Counted from the stretch's first letter, positions 1 through 5,705 are shown. The stretch is DNA of 6,168 nt from Gammaproteobacteria bacterium (GCA_016762995.1 JAESUT010000017.1:3432-9599); one strand, 5' to 3'. Program-made: numbers and translations. The notes: a model not told the origin generated them from the letters alone.

Positions 1-195
1 GGTGAGATGGGGAGAGTAGCTAGGGATGTACCTTCCCTACAAGTCATTACCTCACCGGAAATAAAACATACCGAACAAGATACCGCAGAATGGGTGCCCG
101 CTGTAGGACTTGAACAGATCGCTAGGGCTTATGCCCGCATTATCGATCAGGTGAATTTATTGAACCTTGAAGCCTTACAAGCTGATGTACATTGA
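1..195 (+). CDS. C-terminal fragment of a probable M28-family zinc metallopeptidase
   Basis: Open reading frame that enters from the left edge and stops at 193-195; the 64 visible residues are only the C-terminal end. The visible motif is HTEQDT (residues 23-28 of the fragment), followed by a helix-like stretch rich in Ala, Ile and Leu. In M28 aminopeptidases and carboxypeptidase Q-like enzymes a similar H-[TS]-x-x-D-T motif near the C-terminus carries a zinc-ligand His and precedes a final helix. That resemblance is the whole basis of the call. The Met at position 7 is probably internal, because the frame is open to the edge and no Shine-Dalgarno site is visible in the few bases before it. 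An M20-type or other peptidase is possible. It is convergent with the RidA-like gene across a repeat-bearing spacer. Confidence 0.5.
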   Translation, partial: GEMGRVARDVPSLQVITSPEIKHTEQDTAEWVPAVGLEQIARAYARIIDQVNLLNLEALQADVH

Positions 196-420
196 TTGTA
201 ATTGTTTCCTCATGAATATTTTCACGAGTAGGGCCCGAATAAAATTGCAGTAGTGTATTCAAGCTAAAATCATTAATTCTTAGCACACTTTTTCGCACAC
301 TCGAAAATCGTGCTTTTAACTCATTGATTTCAAGTAGGGATCGGTCAAGCAGTCTAGTAAAAACCCCCGTATCGATGGCACGACCAACTGCGACAACAGT
401 TAGCAACGAGCGCGCCCACA
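196..420. other. Spacer without a supportable gene
   Basis: Intergenic sequence between the peptidase stop and the first repeat. The plus strand has stops in all frames. The minus strand has an 88-codon open frame (140-406) that overlaps the end of the peptidase gene; it starts with TTG, has no clear ribosome-binding site and resembles no family I know. No strong terminator with a T-run was found directly after the peptidase gene. Confidence 0.5.
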
Positions 421-572
421 GGTGACAAACAGGCCTAAGCCTGTTTGGATTCTTGACTCACCCATAAATGGGCTCGGGCTGCGCCCAGCCTGCGGCTGTC
501 CTAATTCGCTTTATGCGAATTGGTCCGTCCCAGCCCGCCATATCTTACTGGCTTACTATTCACAATCTTAAG
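421..572 (+). repeat. Dispersed palindromic repeat, copy 1 (expanded)
   Basis: Starts with a perfect 9-bp hairpin (arms CAAACAGGC at 426-434 and GCCTGTTTG at 439-447, loop CTAA) followed by GATTCT. The same hairpin and GATTCT occur in copy 2 (2618-2645). A flanking pair, GGTGA (421-425) and TCACC (458-462), may extend the stem across a 10-base bulge. A second conserved block at 527-558 matches copy 2 at about 20 of 32 positions, best in the core CCGCCATATCTTAC (535-548; 12 of 14). ACAATCTTAAG (562-572) also recurs in copy 2 with one difference. Between the two blocks lie about 65 extra bases containing two further hairpins. There is no T-run after the stem on either strand, so a simple Rho-independent terminator is not supported. 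The repeat lies between two convergent genes. Confidence 0.65.
471..523 (+). repeat. Two tandem hairpins inserted in repeat copy 1
   Basis: Hairpin one, 471-490: GGCT, a bulged C, then GGGC, loop TGC, GCCC, AGCC, making 8 bp with one extrahelical base. Hairpin two, 501-523: arms CTAATTCGC and GCGAATTGG with loop TTTAT, making 9 bp including one G-T wobble. Neither is followed by a T-run. They occupy the part of copy 1 that has no counterpart in copy 2. The compact imperfect palindromes resemble REP-type intergenic elements, but no family can be assigned from this window. Confidence 0.6.
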
Positions 573-599
573 CTGTTAAGTAGTGAGTGCCCCTCCTGC

Positions 600-1049
600 T
601 CACGCAGCTGCAATGCACTCGATCTCTACACGGGTGTCTCCTCCCAAGCTGATGCCAACGGCTGTGCGGGCAGGCTTGTTTTCAGGGAAGAATTCGGCGT
701 AAACCTCGTTCATCGCACCCCACTCGGCCATATCGACTAGAAACACCGTGCATTTCACCACTCGATCCATCGACGAGCCGAAGCGCTCGAGTGCGTCCTG
801 AATTGATTCCAGGGTGCGCCGTGTTTCCGCCTGCACCCCTGACTCTCCGGGCCCAGCTGTTTTGCCGGCTAGAAAGATCAATCCGCCATGGCGGACACCT
901 TCGGAATAAGGCGCACGCGGGTTCGGGTTCATGTATTCCGGTGCAGCGGGCTGCTGAACTGCTTCAGCGGCGTAGGTAGTACTGGACGCCTCGGGTTGGC
1001 AGGCAAGTAATACGGTGGAAAGGGCAGCAACCGCAATGACTCTGAACAT
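600..1049 (-). CDS. RidA-family (YjgF/YER057c/UK114) protein with lipoprotein signal
   Basis: 149 residues. Residues 1-17 form a lipoprotein signal: Arg3, a hydrophobic stretch, then lipobox LLAC with Cys17 as the lipidation site. Gln at +2 favours outer-membrane sorting under the usual rule. After a low-complexity linker (18-45), residues 46-149 match the RidA fold: PYSEGV near 48, LIFLAGKTA near 58, the helix ETRRTLESIQDALERFG, and the C-terminal PARTAVGIS and VEIECIA blocks. Arg128 and Glu142 align with E. coli RidA Arg105 and Glu120, so enamine/imine deaminase activity is plausible. Classical RidA is a cytoplasmic trimer of about 128 residues; the extra N-terminus accounts for the difference. 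The start is supported by AGGAG (1057-1061 on the minus strand) seven bases upstream. It is transcribed divergently from the LRR gene. The family call is strong; substrate and role outside the cytoplasm are unknown. Confidence 0.88.
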   Translation of the reverse strand: MFRVIAVAALSTVLLACQPEASSTTYAAEAVQQPAAPEYMNPNPRAPYSEGVRHGGLIFLAGKTAGPGESGVQAETRRTLESIQDALERFGSSMDRVVKCTVFLVDMAEWGAMNEVYAEFFPENKPARTAVGISLGGDTRVEIECIAAA

Positions 1050-1080
1050 GATGTTTCTCCTAAAGTTATTGAGTAATGAG

Positions 1081-1133
1081 GATAAGAATTATCTTCCAAT
1101 AAGTCTATGCACTTGTTGATGTGATGGATCACA
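1081..1133. promoter_or_regulatory. Two palindromes upstream of the RidA-like gene, possible operator/promoter region
   Basis: GATAAGAATTATC (1081-1093) has 5-bp arms around three bases. TGTGATGGATCACA (1120-1133) has 6-bp arms around two bases. Both lie 30-85 bases upstream of the minus-strand RidA-like start. Read on the minus strand, the first contains GATAAT, a possible -10 element, but I see no convincing -35 at 16-18 bases. The second resembles a regulator half-site pair, but its spacing fits neither CRP (TGTGA-N6-TCACA) nor FNR (TTGAT-N4-ATCAA). A regulatory role is inferred from position and symmetry alone. Confidence 0.3.
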
Positions 1134-1151
1134 GTAATTCTCGAATAGGAT

Positions 1152-1208
1152 AAAAAACAACGGAGAGTCAGGTTGGTTTGATTCAACGCCTGAGCCCACC
1201 TGACCCTC
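1152..1208 (-). terminator. Terminator-like hairpin on the minus strand with no gene behind it
   Basis: Arms GTCAGGT (1167-1173) and ACCTGAC (1198-1204) pair perfectly. GG/CC inside and GAG/CTC outside extend the stem, with one mismatch at each junction. The loop is large, about 18 bases. On the minus strand the stem is followed within two bases by TTGTTTTTT (plus-strand A-run around 1152-1160), the pattern of a Rho-independent terminator. No minus-strand gene ends here: upstream on that strand is only the antisense of the LRR gene. It may stop antisense transcription or be a remnant of a lost gene. Confidence 0.4.
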
Positions 1209-1332
1209 AGATCCTGTCCCTGGGCACCACGCACCAGCAGCCTCAGTAAGGTGGGGCTTCCTAGTGAATGCTAACTAGACAACTCTTGCTGTAGGGATTA
1301 ACTTTGGCGGTATCCAGCAAAGGAGACATGGC

Positions 1333-2397
1333 ATGAAACATCTTTACCTAAGACTATCCGTAACCGTACTTACACTTGCTCTTTGCTCAGGAACTTGGGC
1401 TCAGCAAGTGCTGCAGCCCACAGACAACTGTCGAGATTACTCTGCCTCTGACATTGTGACCTTTGCCGATGCGGTTCTGGAAATCGAGGTGCGCGAGGCA
1501 TTGTCACTAGCACCACAAGATACGCTTAGCTGTGGTCAAGCCGCGCTATTAACGACGCTGGATGCTTCTGGCACAGCGGCGAGAAGGTCAGTTTCAGGGT
1601 CGCCAGAATGGGGTGAGCCCGAGCACCTATTTCATGACCTTTCTGGAATACAGAACCTCACAGGTTTAACTGACCTCGCTCTCAGGAATAGAGGCCTCTC
1701 CGACATTAGTCCGCTTGCTGGGCTTACCGAATTAATAAACCTAAACCTGCATACCAACTGGATCTCTGATCTCGGTCCATTGCGCGCCATGACGAAGCTG
1801 GTCAGGTTACGTGTCGCTGAGAACCCTTTGACTGATATCAGCCCACTGAGTGAGCTTACAGAGTTAAGAGTGCTTCGAATGCACCGTCACGGCGACTTCA
1901 TCGGGGGGCAAAACCCTAGGACGCACATGGGAGCAACGGGATTACTCTTTACCAATGCCGTAACTGACATTAGCCCGCTGGCAAATCTTACCAAGCTAGT
2001 TGATCTTAATATTCATACTCAGGATATAAGTGACCTGGCACCATTGAGCGGCCTGAAATCTCTGATTGAGCTGCGACTTGCCGCAAACTCCTTCACTGAT
2101 CTCAGCCCGCTGCGCGGACTCAATAACCTGCAGTATCTCGAACTTACTGGCAATGACATAAGCGACATTACTCCACTTAGCGGCCTAACAAACCTAATGC
2201 AACTTGATCTGCGCTTCAATCCTGAACTGAGCAATATTCAGGCACTTATTGAGAACCCTGGCATTGGGGCTGGAGATATTATCGAGCTAAGACATACAAA
2301 TGTGTCATGCACAGACCAGAAACGGCTGTCAGAAAAAGGAGTGGAAGTGCGCACTGAATTGTTTTCTTCTTGCGCTACCGCTAACAGACAAAGATAA
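1333..2397 (+). CDS. Secreted internalin-like leucine-rich-repeat protein
   Basis: 354 residues. Residues 1-23 are a Sec signal peptide (basic start, hydrophobic core, probable cleavage TWA|QQ), so the product is periplasmic or extracellular; there is no lipobox and no C-terminal membrane anchor. Residues 31-102 form a cap with Cys33 and Cys67. From residue 103 come regular 22-residue SDS22/internalin-type repeats of the form [IL]-S-P-L-x-x-L-T-x-L with S/T-D at the end: 103-124, 125-146, 147-168, 213-234, 235-256, 257-278 and 279-300. Residues 169-212 form one double-length unit with an irregular second half. The tail has Cys326 and Cys347, a typical C-terminal cap. LRRs of this kind bind proteins; the partner is unknown. 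The start is set by AGGAG (1321-1325) seven bases upstream. Its regular repeats are well preserved, so it looks like a functional gene. Confidence 0.85.
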   Translation: MKHLYLRLSVTVLTLALCSGTWAQQVLQPTDNCRDYSASDIVTFADAVLEIEVREALSLAPQDTLSCGQAALLTTLDASGTAARRSVSGSPEWGEPEHLFHDLSGIQNLTGLTDLALRNRGLSDISPLAGLTELINLNLHTNWISDLGPLRAMTKLVRLRVAENPLTDISPLSELTELRVLRMHRHGDFIGGQNPRTHMGATGLLFTNAVTDISPLANLTKLVDLNIHTQDISDLAPLSGLKSLIELRLAANSFTDLSPLRGLNNLQYLELTGNDISDITPLSGLTNLMQLDLRFNPELSNIQALIENPGIGAGDIIELRHTNVSCTDQKRLSEKGVEVRTELFSSCATANRQR

Positions 2398-2441
2398 GCA
2401 ATCTTGTTCGAACTAAAAGCGCCAGAAGATTAAATGGCTAT

Positions 2442-2469
2442 TAGACAGAGACGGATTTTATTTTATAAC
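2442..2469 (+). promoter_or_regulatory. Candidate sigma-70 promoter downstream of the LRR gene
   Basis: TAGACA (2442-2447) matches the -35 consensus at 5 of 6 positions and TATAAC (2464-2469) the -10 at 5 of 6, with a 16-base spacer. Transcription would start near 2476. It could drive a short RNA ending at the hairpin near 2569-2586, or a long leader for the kinase gene. Similarity to the consensus is the only support. Confidence 0.35.
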
Positions 2470-2568
2470 CACGATTAAACATAAATAGATCGATTCTAAC
2501 AGCACACTGCTTCTACTAACGCTTCTGTCACGCTCTCCACCGAGATTCCTCACATCAGTGGTTCAAAT

Positions 2569-2586
2569 AATTGCGCAGCAATTTTT
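2569..2586 (+). terminator. Weak Rho-independent terminator-like hairpin
   Basis: Arms AATTGC (2569-2574) and GCAATT (2578-2583) around a GCA loop, followed by TTT, so the 3' side reads as five consecutive T. The stem is short and AT-rich. It could end LRR-gene readthrough or a short transcript from the promoter candidate near 2442. Confidence 0.35.
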
Positions 2587-2610
2587 AATAAGCGCTTTAG
2601 CGTGAAGCTA

Positions 2611-2707
2611 GAGAGAACAAACAGGCCAAAGACTGTTTGGATTCTCTCGCCCCGAACCGCCCTCTCTTACCGACCCATCACAGAACGAAACATCTAACAA
2701 TCCTAAG
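2611..2707 (+). repeat. Dispersed palindromic repeat, copy 2
   Basis: A long hairpin: GAGAGAA (2611-2617) plus CAAACAG (2618-2624) pair with CTGTTTG (2633-2639) and TTCTCTC (2642-2648), with a two-base GA bulge on the 3' side and loop GCCAAAGA. Its inner half matches copy 1. The following block 2649-2682 matches copy 3 (5658-5691) at 27 of 34 positions without gaps. The final ACAATCCTAAG (2697-2707) matches the end of copy 1 at 10 of 11. The outer stem differs in sequence from copy 1 while remaining pairable. It lies in the spacer between the LRR gene and the phosphorelay genes. Confidence 0.7.
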
Positions 2708-2839
2708 TTGTGGCCTTGTAAGCCCCCTTTCCAACCACATAAATTCAAATATTCGGTAAATCAATGGTGGAAAGGTGTCGTAATAGTTCTAGGGAAACCT
2801 GACACGCACGCACTTAAACTTGTTCAATGGCGACAGAAT

Positions 2840-4393
2840 ATGCATAAAAGAATTGCCACTTATCTGACAACCGGCATTGGCCTACTTACTGGCTACGTAT
2901 TGTTGCGCGGCAATACTTGGCAGGGCTCAGAACAACTTCATACTACGATGGAAGCACTGGCCACTTCCCTGGCACTGATTGTCGGCGTGTTATCGTTGGT
3001 GCGTTACTATACGAGAAAGAATAACCTTTTCCTTTTTGTGGGAACCGGCTTTCTTGGAACAGCCTTCCTCGATGGCTACCATGCCGTTGTAACTTCCGCC
3101 TATTTCGAGCCCTTCATGCCATCGGACAATAATTCGCTTATTCCATGGAGTTGGGTTGCATCGCGCGCGTACTTGTCGCTCTTCATGTTCTTCAGTTACT
3201 TGGCATGGAGACGAGAAGACAACCTTGGCGTTGCCGGTCGGGTTTCTGAGCACAATGTTTACCTACTGTCGCTCGCATTCACAACCGCCAGTTTCTTGTT
3301 CTTTTTCCTAGTTCCTTTACCAAGCGCTTATTATCCGCAATACATCTTTTCCCGCCCCGAAGAATTTGTTCCTGCACTTTTTTTTGGTTTGGCCTTGGCC
3401 GGATATCTCCACAAGGGATACTGGCGCTACGACAATTTTGAACATTGGTTGGTAATATCGTTAATAGTGGGCTTCATAAGTCAGGCTGCTTTCATGTCCC
3501 TCTCCGGCACATTGTTCGATCTTGAATTCGATTCAGCACACACACTGAAGAAAGTAAGTTACGTCTGCGTACTGGTCGGACTGTTATACAATATGGCCAA
3601 TGTTTATTCCAAAGCTGAGCAGGCAAGTCAGGACAAGTCCGATTTTTTGAACATAGTAAGCCACGAGTTCCGGACGCCGTTAACTGTCGTTCTTGGCTAC
3701 ACTCCGGTGCTAAAAAACACCAGAAGCCTACCATCAGTTAAGCACTTAATGGGAACTCTTGAACACGAGATCCTCGACCGGAACGAGATTGAAAGAAGCC
3801 TGAACACTGTGCTTGATGAGGTAGCAGGATACGCCGAAAAAATGAATTCCTCGGGTCGTCACTTGCTCAGGCTAATCAACGACATGCTCGATATCTCAAA
3901 ATTCGAATCTGGAAACTTCAACCTAGAGCTTCAATCTGTTTCTATCGACGCAACGGTCGCCGCTGTGATTGATCAATTTAGTAAGGCCGCAGCTGACAAG
4001 AACCTTGATTTACAATTTGAGACCCATGGCGAATTCGTCATTGCCGATGAACTACGCTTGACTCAAATACTTATCAACCTTGTAGGAAACTCGATAAAAT
4101 TTACCGACAGTGGCAGCATTAAAATCTGCACCAAATACAGTGGTGAATTCGTAGAGTGCATGGTTTCTGACACTGGTTGCGGGATCTCGGAATCTGCATG
4201 TTCTGAAGTATTTGAACGCTTCAAACAGGCAGATGAATCAGCTACCCGCAAGGCTGGCGGCACAGGCATGGGTCTCGCCATTGTCAGGCTTCTTGTCGAT
4301 CTTCACGGAGGAAAAGTTAACCTCAGAAGCAAAGCTGGAGAAGGCAGTACTTTTAGTTTCACAATTCCTGCGATTGAGAACGGAGTCAGCTAG
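2840..4393 (+). CDS. Membrane sensor histidine kinase with MASE3-like N-terminal domain
   Basis: 517 residues from ATG 2840. Eight hydrophobic segments, near residues 4-22, 36-56, 62-84, 105-123, 139-160, 175-191, 202-221 and 237-255, form the sensor. The patterns FLFVGTGFLGTAFLDGYH and WSWVASRAYLSL recall MASE3-type membrane sensors (family from memory, moderate certainty). The DHp H-box is SHEFRTPL with phosphoacceptor His275. The catalytic domain shows the N-box Asn417 (LVGNSIKF), G1 Asp444 (DTGCGI), F-box near 458 and G2 GGTGMGLA (473-480). It should autophosphorylate and feed the adjacent receiver. The segment between His275 and LLRLINDMLDISK is about 25 residues longer than usual. The frame opens 44 codons earlier at TTG 2708, but that extension precedes a normal short cytoplasmic tail and overlaps repeat-flanking sequence, so ATG 2840 (weak GGCGA at 2829-2833) is preferred. 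The stop abuts the next start. Confidence 0.88.
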   Translation: MHKRIATYLTTGIGLLTGYVLLRGNTWQGSEQLHTTMEALATSLALIVGVLSLVRYYTRKNNLFLFVGTGFLGTAFLDGYHAVVTSAYFEPFMPSDNNSLIPWSWVASRAYLSLFMFFSYLAWRREDNLGVAGRVSEHNVYLLSLAFTTASFLFFFLVPLPSAYYPQYIFSRPEEFVPALFFGLALAGYLHKGYWRYDNFEHWLVISLIVGFISQAAFMSLSGTLFDLEFDSAHTLKKVSYVCVLVGLLYNMANVYSKAEQASQDKSDFLNIVSHEFRTPLTVVLGYTPVLKNTRSLPSVKHLMGTLEHEILDRNEIERSLNTVLDEVAGYAEKMNSSGRHLLRLINDMLDISKFESGNFNLELQSVSIDATVAAVIDQFSKAAADKNLDLQFETHGEFVIADELRLTQILINLVGNSIKFTDSGSIKICTKYSGEFVECMVSDTGCGISESACSEVFERFKQADESATRKAGGTGMGLAIVRLLVDLHGGKVNLRSKAGEGSTFSFTIPAIENGVS

Positions 4394-4762
4394 ATGGCCA
4401 AAATATTATTTATTGATGACGATCAGGCTATCCGCGAACTTATTACGTTACGACTACAGATTGCCGGGCATGAAATAGATGTCGCCGAGAATGGTAAGAC
4501 CGGCTCGGAAATCGCACTCTCCGGGTCCTATGACATTGTGCTAATGGACATGCATATGCCGGTAATGGGCGGGCATGAGGCAGCCACACTTTTAAGAGAT
4601 CGCGGTTACACCGGCCTCATAGTAGCGCTAACTGCATCGGTCATGATCTCTGAAACCAGCCGGGCGATTGCTTCCGGTTGCAACGATATATTAGTTAAGC
4701 CTATATCTGAGGAATTTGAAGAGCAAGTAGCAGCTCTCATCGAAAGCCACGTTCGCTCCTGA
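4394..4762 (+). CDS. Stand-alone CheY-like receiver, hybrid-kinase type
   Basis: 122 residues, a single REC domain and nothing else. Acidic pocket Asp8-Asp9-Asp10, phosphoacceptor Asp52 (in MDMHMP), conserved Thr80 and Lys102 (VKPI) are all present. The MDMHMPVMGG and ALTAS blocks resemble receivers fused to hybrid kinases such as BarA or ArcB more than DNA-binding regulators, so it probably takes phosphate from the kinase and passes it to the Hpt protein. ATG directly follows the kinase stop codon (TAG-ATG), and the Shine-Dalgarno-like CGGAG (4381-4385) lies inside the kinase gene, so translational coupling is likely. No output domain is present. A regulator acting by protein contact, as CheY does, is the alternative. 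Confidence 0.9.
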   Translation: MAKILFIDDDQAIRELITLRLQIAGHEIDVAENGKTGSEIALSGSYDIVLMDMHMPVMGGHEAATLLRDRGYTGLIVALTASVMISETSRAIASGCNDILVKPISEEFEEQVAALIESHVRS

Positions 4763-4834
4763 GTAGATATTCCCAGCCAGCGTTACGGCTGTTCAATATC
4801 CAGATTGAAATTAACGTTGGCCGAATGAAATACC

Positions 4835-5185
4835 ATGACAACAGACAATGAAAAACAACTGAACGAGCTAGCCAAACTCCGAGAGAAGTTTGCCAAGAGC
4901 TTGGATGGCCGCATTGAAGAAATCGCATCCCTGTCACAAAAGATAAGTGACAATCCAAATCAACGCGAAGCTAGCCTGCTGCAAACGAGCCTGCGCTCAT
5001 CGGCCCATAAGTTGTCAGGGTCAGCTGGCTCCTACGGTTTCCCCGAGGTGTCGAGAATATGCAAGCAGATTGATATTTTTACCCAAGGATGCGAAGAGCT
5101 TATCGAACGATCAGCGACAGAGCGTCTCGATATCCTGAAAAGCCTCGTCGCACAATTGAGGAAAGCAAAGGAATTTACACAGTAG
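4835..5185 (+). CDS. Hpt (histidine phosphotransfer) domain protein
   Basis: 116 residues, the size of a single Hpt four-helix bundle. The diagnostic motif AHKLSGSAGSYGF carries phospho-accepting His58 (consensus H-x-L-[KS]-G-[SA]-[SA]-x-x-x-G). The rest is almost entirely amphipathic helix. It lacks a kinase ATP-binding domain, so it can only shuttle phosphate, presumably from the receiver at 4394-4762 to that at 5237-5620. It begins 72 bases after the first receiver gene. No good Shine-Dalgarno site precedes the ATG, which may mean weak or coupled translation. A short inverted repeat, CAGCC/GGCTG (4774-4791), lies in the gap. The family call is secure; the partners are inferred from context. 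Confidence 0.88.
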   Translation: MTTDNEKQLNELAKLREKFAKSLDGRIEEIASLSQKISDNPNQREASLLQTSLRSSAHKLSGSAGSYGFPEVSRICKQIDIFTQGCEELIERSATERLDILKSLVAQLRKAKEFTQ

Positions 5186-5236
5186 GTTACCTGTTAGACA
5201 CGCAATTACTTTTTACAATAGGTGTAAACTATTTCT

Positions 5237-5620
5237 ATGAATAACAAAGAATTTGATCCTGAAGCCCAAATACTGGTGATAGATGACGACCCAGATATAT
5301 GCGCGTTGGTGCAACTAACATTGCAACATGAAGGGCATAAGGTATTAACAGCACTAACCGACTTGGAAGGCTTACAGGCATTTAATGAAAATATCGATAC
5401 GATCAAACTTGTGCTGTTAGATATTGCCTTGCCGGGGGTCAGCGGTGTCGACGTACTTGAGAAACTACTGAAAATAGACTCTTCAATTCCGGTAATTTTT
5501 ATGAGCGCCTACATAGAAGACAAAGCGGAGGCTTCGAGCTTTGGCGCTATTGATGCTATCACTAAGCCGTTCGATTTGGAGGACCTTAAGCGACAAGTCT
5601 CCGCCGCATTAACTGCATAG
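5237..5620 (+). CDS. Second stand-alone CheY-like receiver, likely end of the relay
   Basis: 127 residues, one REC domain. Asp16-Asp17-Asp18 form the acidic pocket, Asp62 (LLDIALPG) is the phosphoacceptor, Ser90 replaces the usual Thr (FMSAY) and Lys110 is in TKPF. The LPGVSGVDVLEKL and FMSAY blocks resemble receivers of NtrC-like regulators, unlike the first receiver, so the two are not a recent duplication. There is no DNA-binding, GGDEF, EAL or other output after the receiver. It starts 51 bases after the Hpt gene; AGGTG (5219-5223) lies 13 bases before the ATG, slightly far. TACAAT (5214-5219) could be a -10 element, but no good -35 accompanies it. It is probably the final phosphate acceptor, acting by protein contact or as a phosphate sink. 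Confidence 0.88.
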   Translation: MNNKEFDPEAQILVIDDDPDICALVQLTLQHEGHKVLTALTDLEGLQAFNENIDTIKLVLLDIALPGVSGVDVLEKLLKIDSSIPVIFMSAYIEDKAEASSFGAIDAITKPFDLEDLKRQVSAALTA

Positions 5621-5657
5621 AAGGGATAAAGGAAAAAAACACTGCTTAGGCGCTTCC

Positions 5658-5705
5658 GCTCCGAACCACCATCTCTTGTCGACACATCCCATAGTTTTAA
5701 ACTAT
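5658..5705 (+). repeat. Dispersed repeat, copy 3 (tail block only) with adjacent palindrome
   Basis: Positions 5658-5691 align without gaps to 2649-2682 at 27 of 34 bases; the shared core is CCGAACC-[AG]-CC-x-TCTCTT. The large hairpin seen in copies 1 and 2 is missing upstream. The block runs into ATAGTTTTAAACTAT (5691-5705), an inverted repeat with 7-bp arms. No T-run follows it on either strand, so terminator function for the flanking convergent genes is only a possibility. Nothing else recognisable was found in 5706-5774. Confidence 0.6.

Noticed and set aside
140..406. 88-codon minus-strand open frame
   Set aside because: It overlaps the end of the peptidase gene, starts with TTG without a ribosome-binding site and has no recognisable motif.
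468..740. 90-codon plus-strand open frame
   Set aside because: It runs through the hairpin-rich repeat and then antisense to the RidA-like gene; its composition is not protein-like.
1120..1133. CRP or FNR binding site
   Set aside because: TGTGA and TCACA are separated by four bases rather than six, and the half-sites do not fit TTGAT-N4-ATCAA.
929..1234. 101-codon minus-strand open frame
   Set aside because: It covers the terminator-like hairpin and the palindromes, then overlaps the RidA-like N-terminus in another frame; no domain is visible.
2611..2662. tRNA-like 3' end (CCGAACCGCC after a stem)
   Set aside because: No acceptor, anticodon or T-arm set can be assembled around it, and the same bases belong to the dispersed repeat.
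421..2710. The repeats as integron attC recombination sites
   Set aside because: GTTAAGT (575-581) fits GTTRRRY and ATCTAAC (2692-2698) fits RYYYAAC, but neither has its partner at attC distance, and the blocks between repeats hold several genes in both orientations.
2708..2839. Kinase start at TTG 2708, adding 44 residues
   Set aside because: No Shine-Dalgarno site precedes it, it directly abuts repeat copy 2, and the added residues form no domain. ATG 2840 places the first membrane helix a few residues from the N-terminus.
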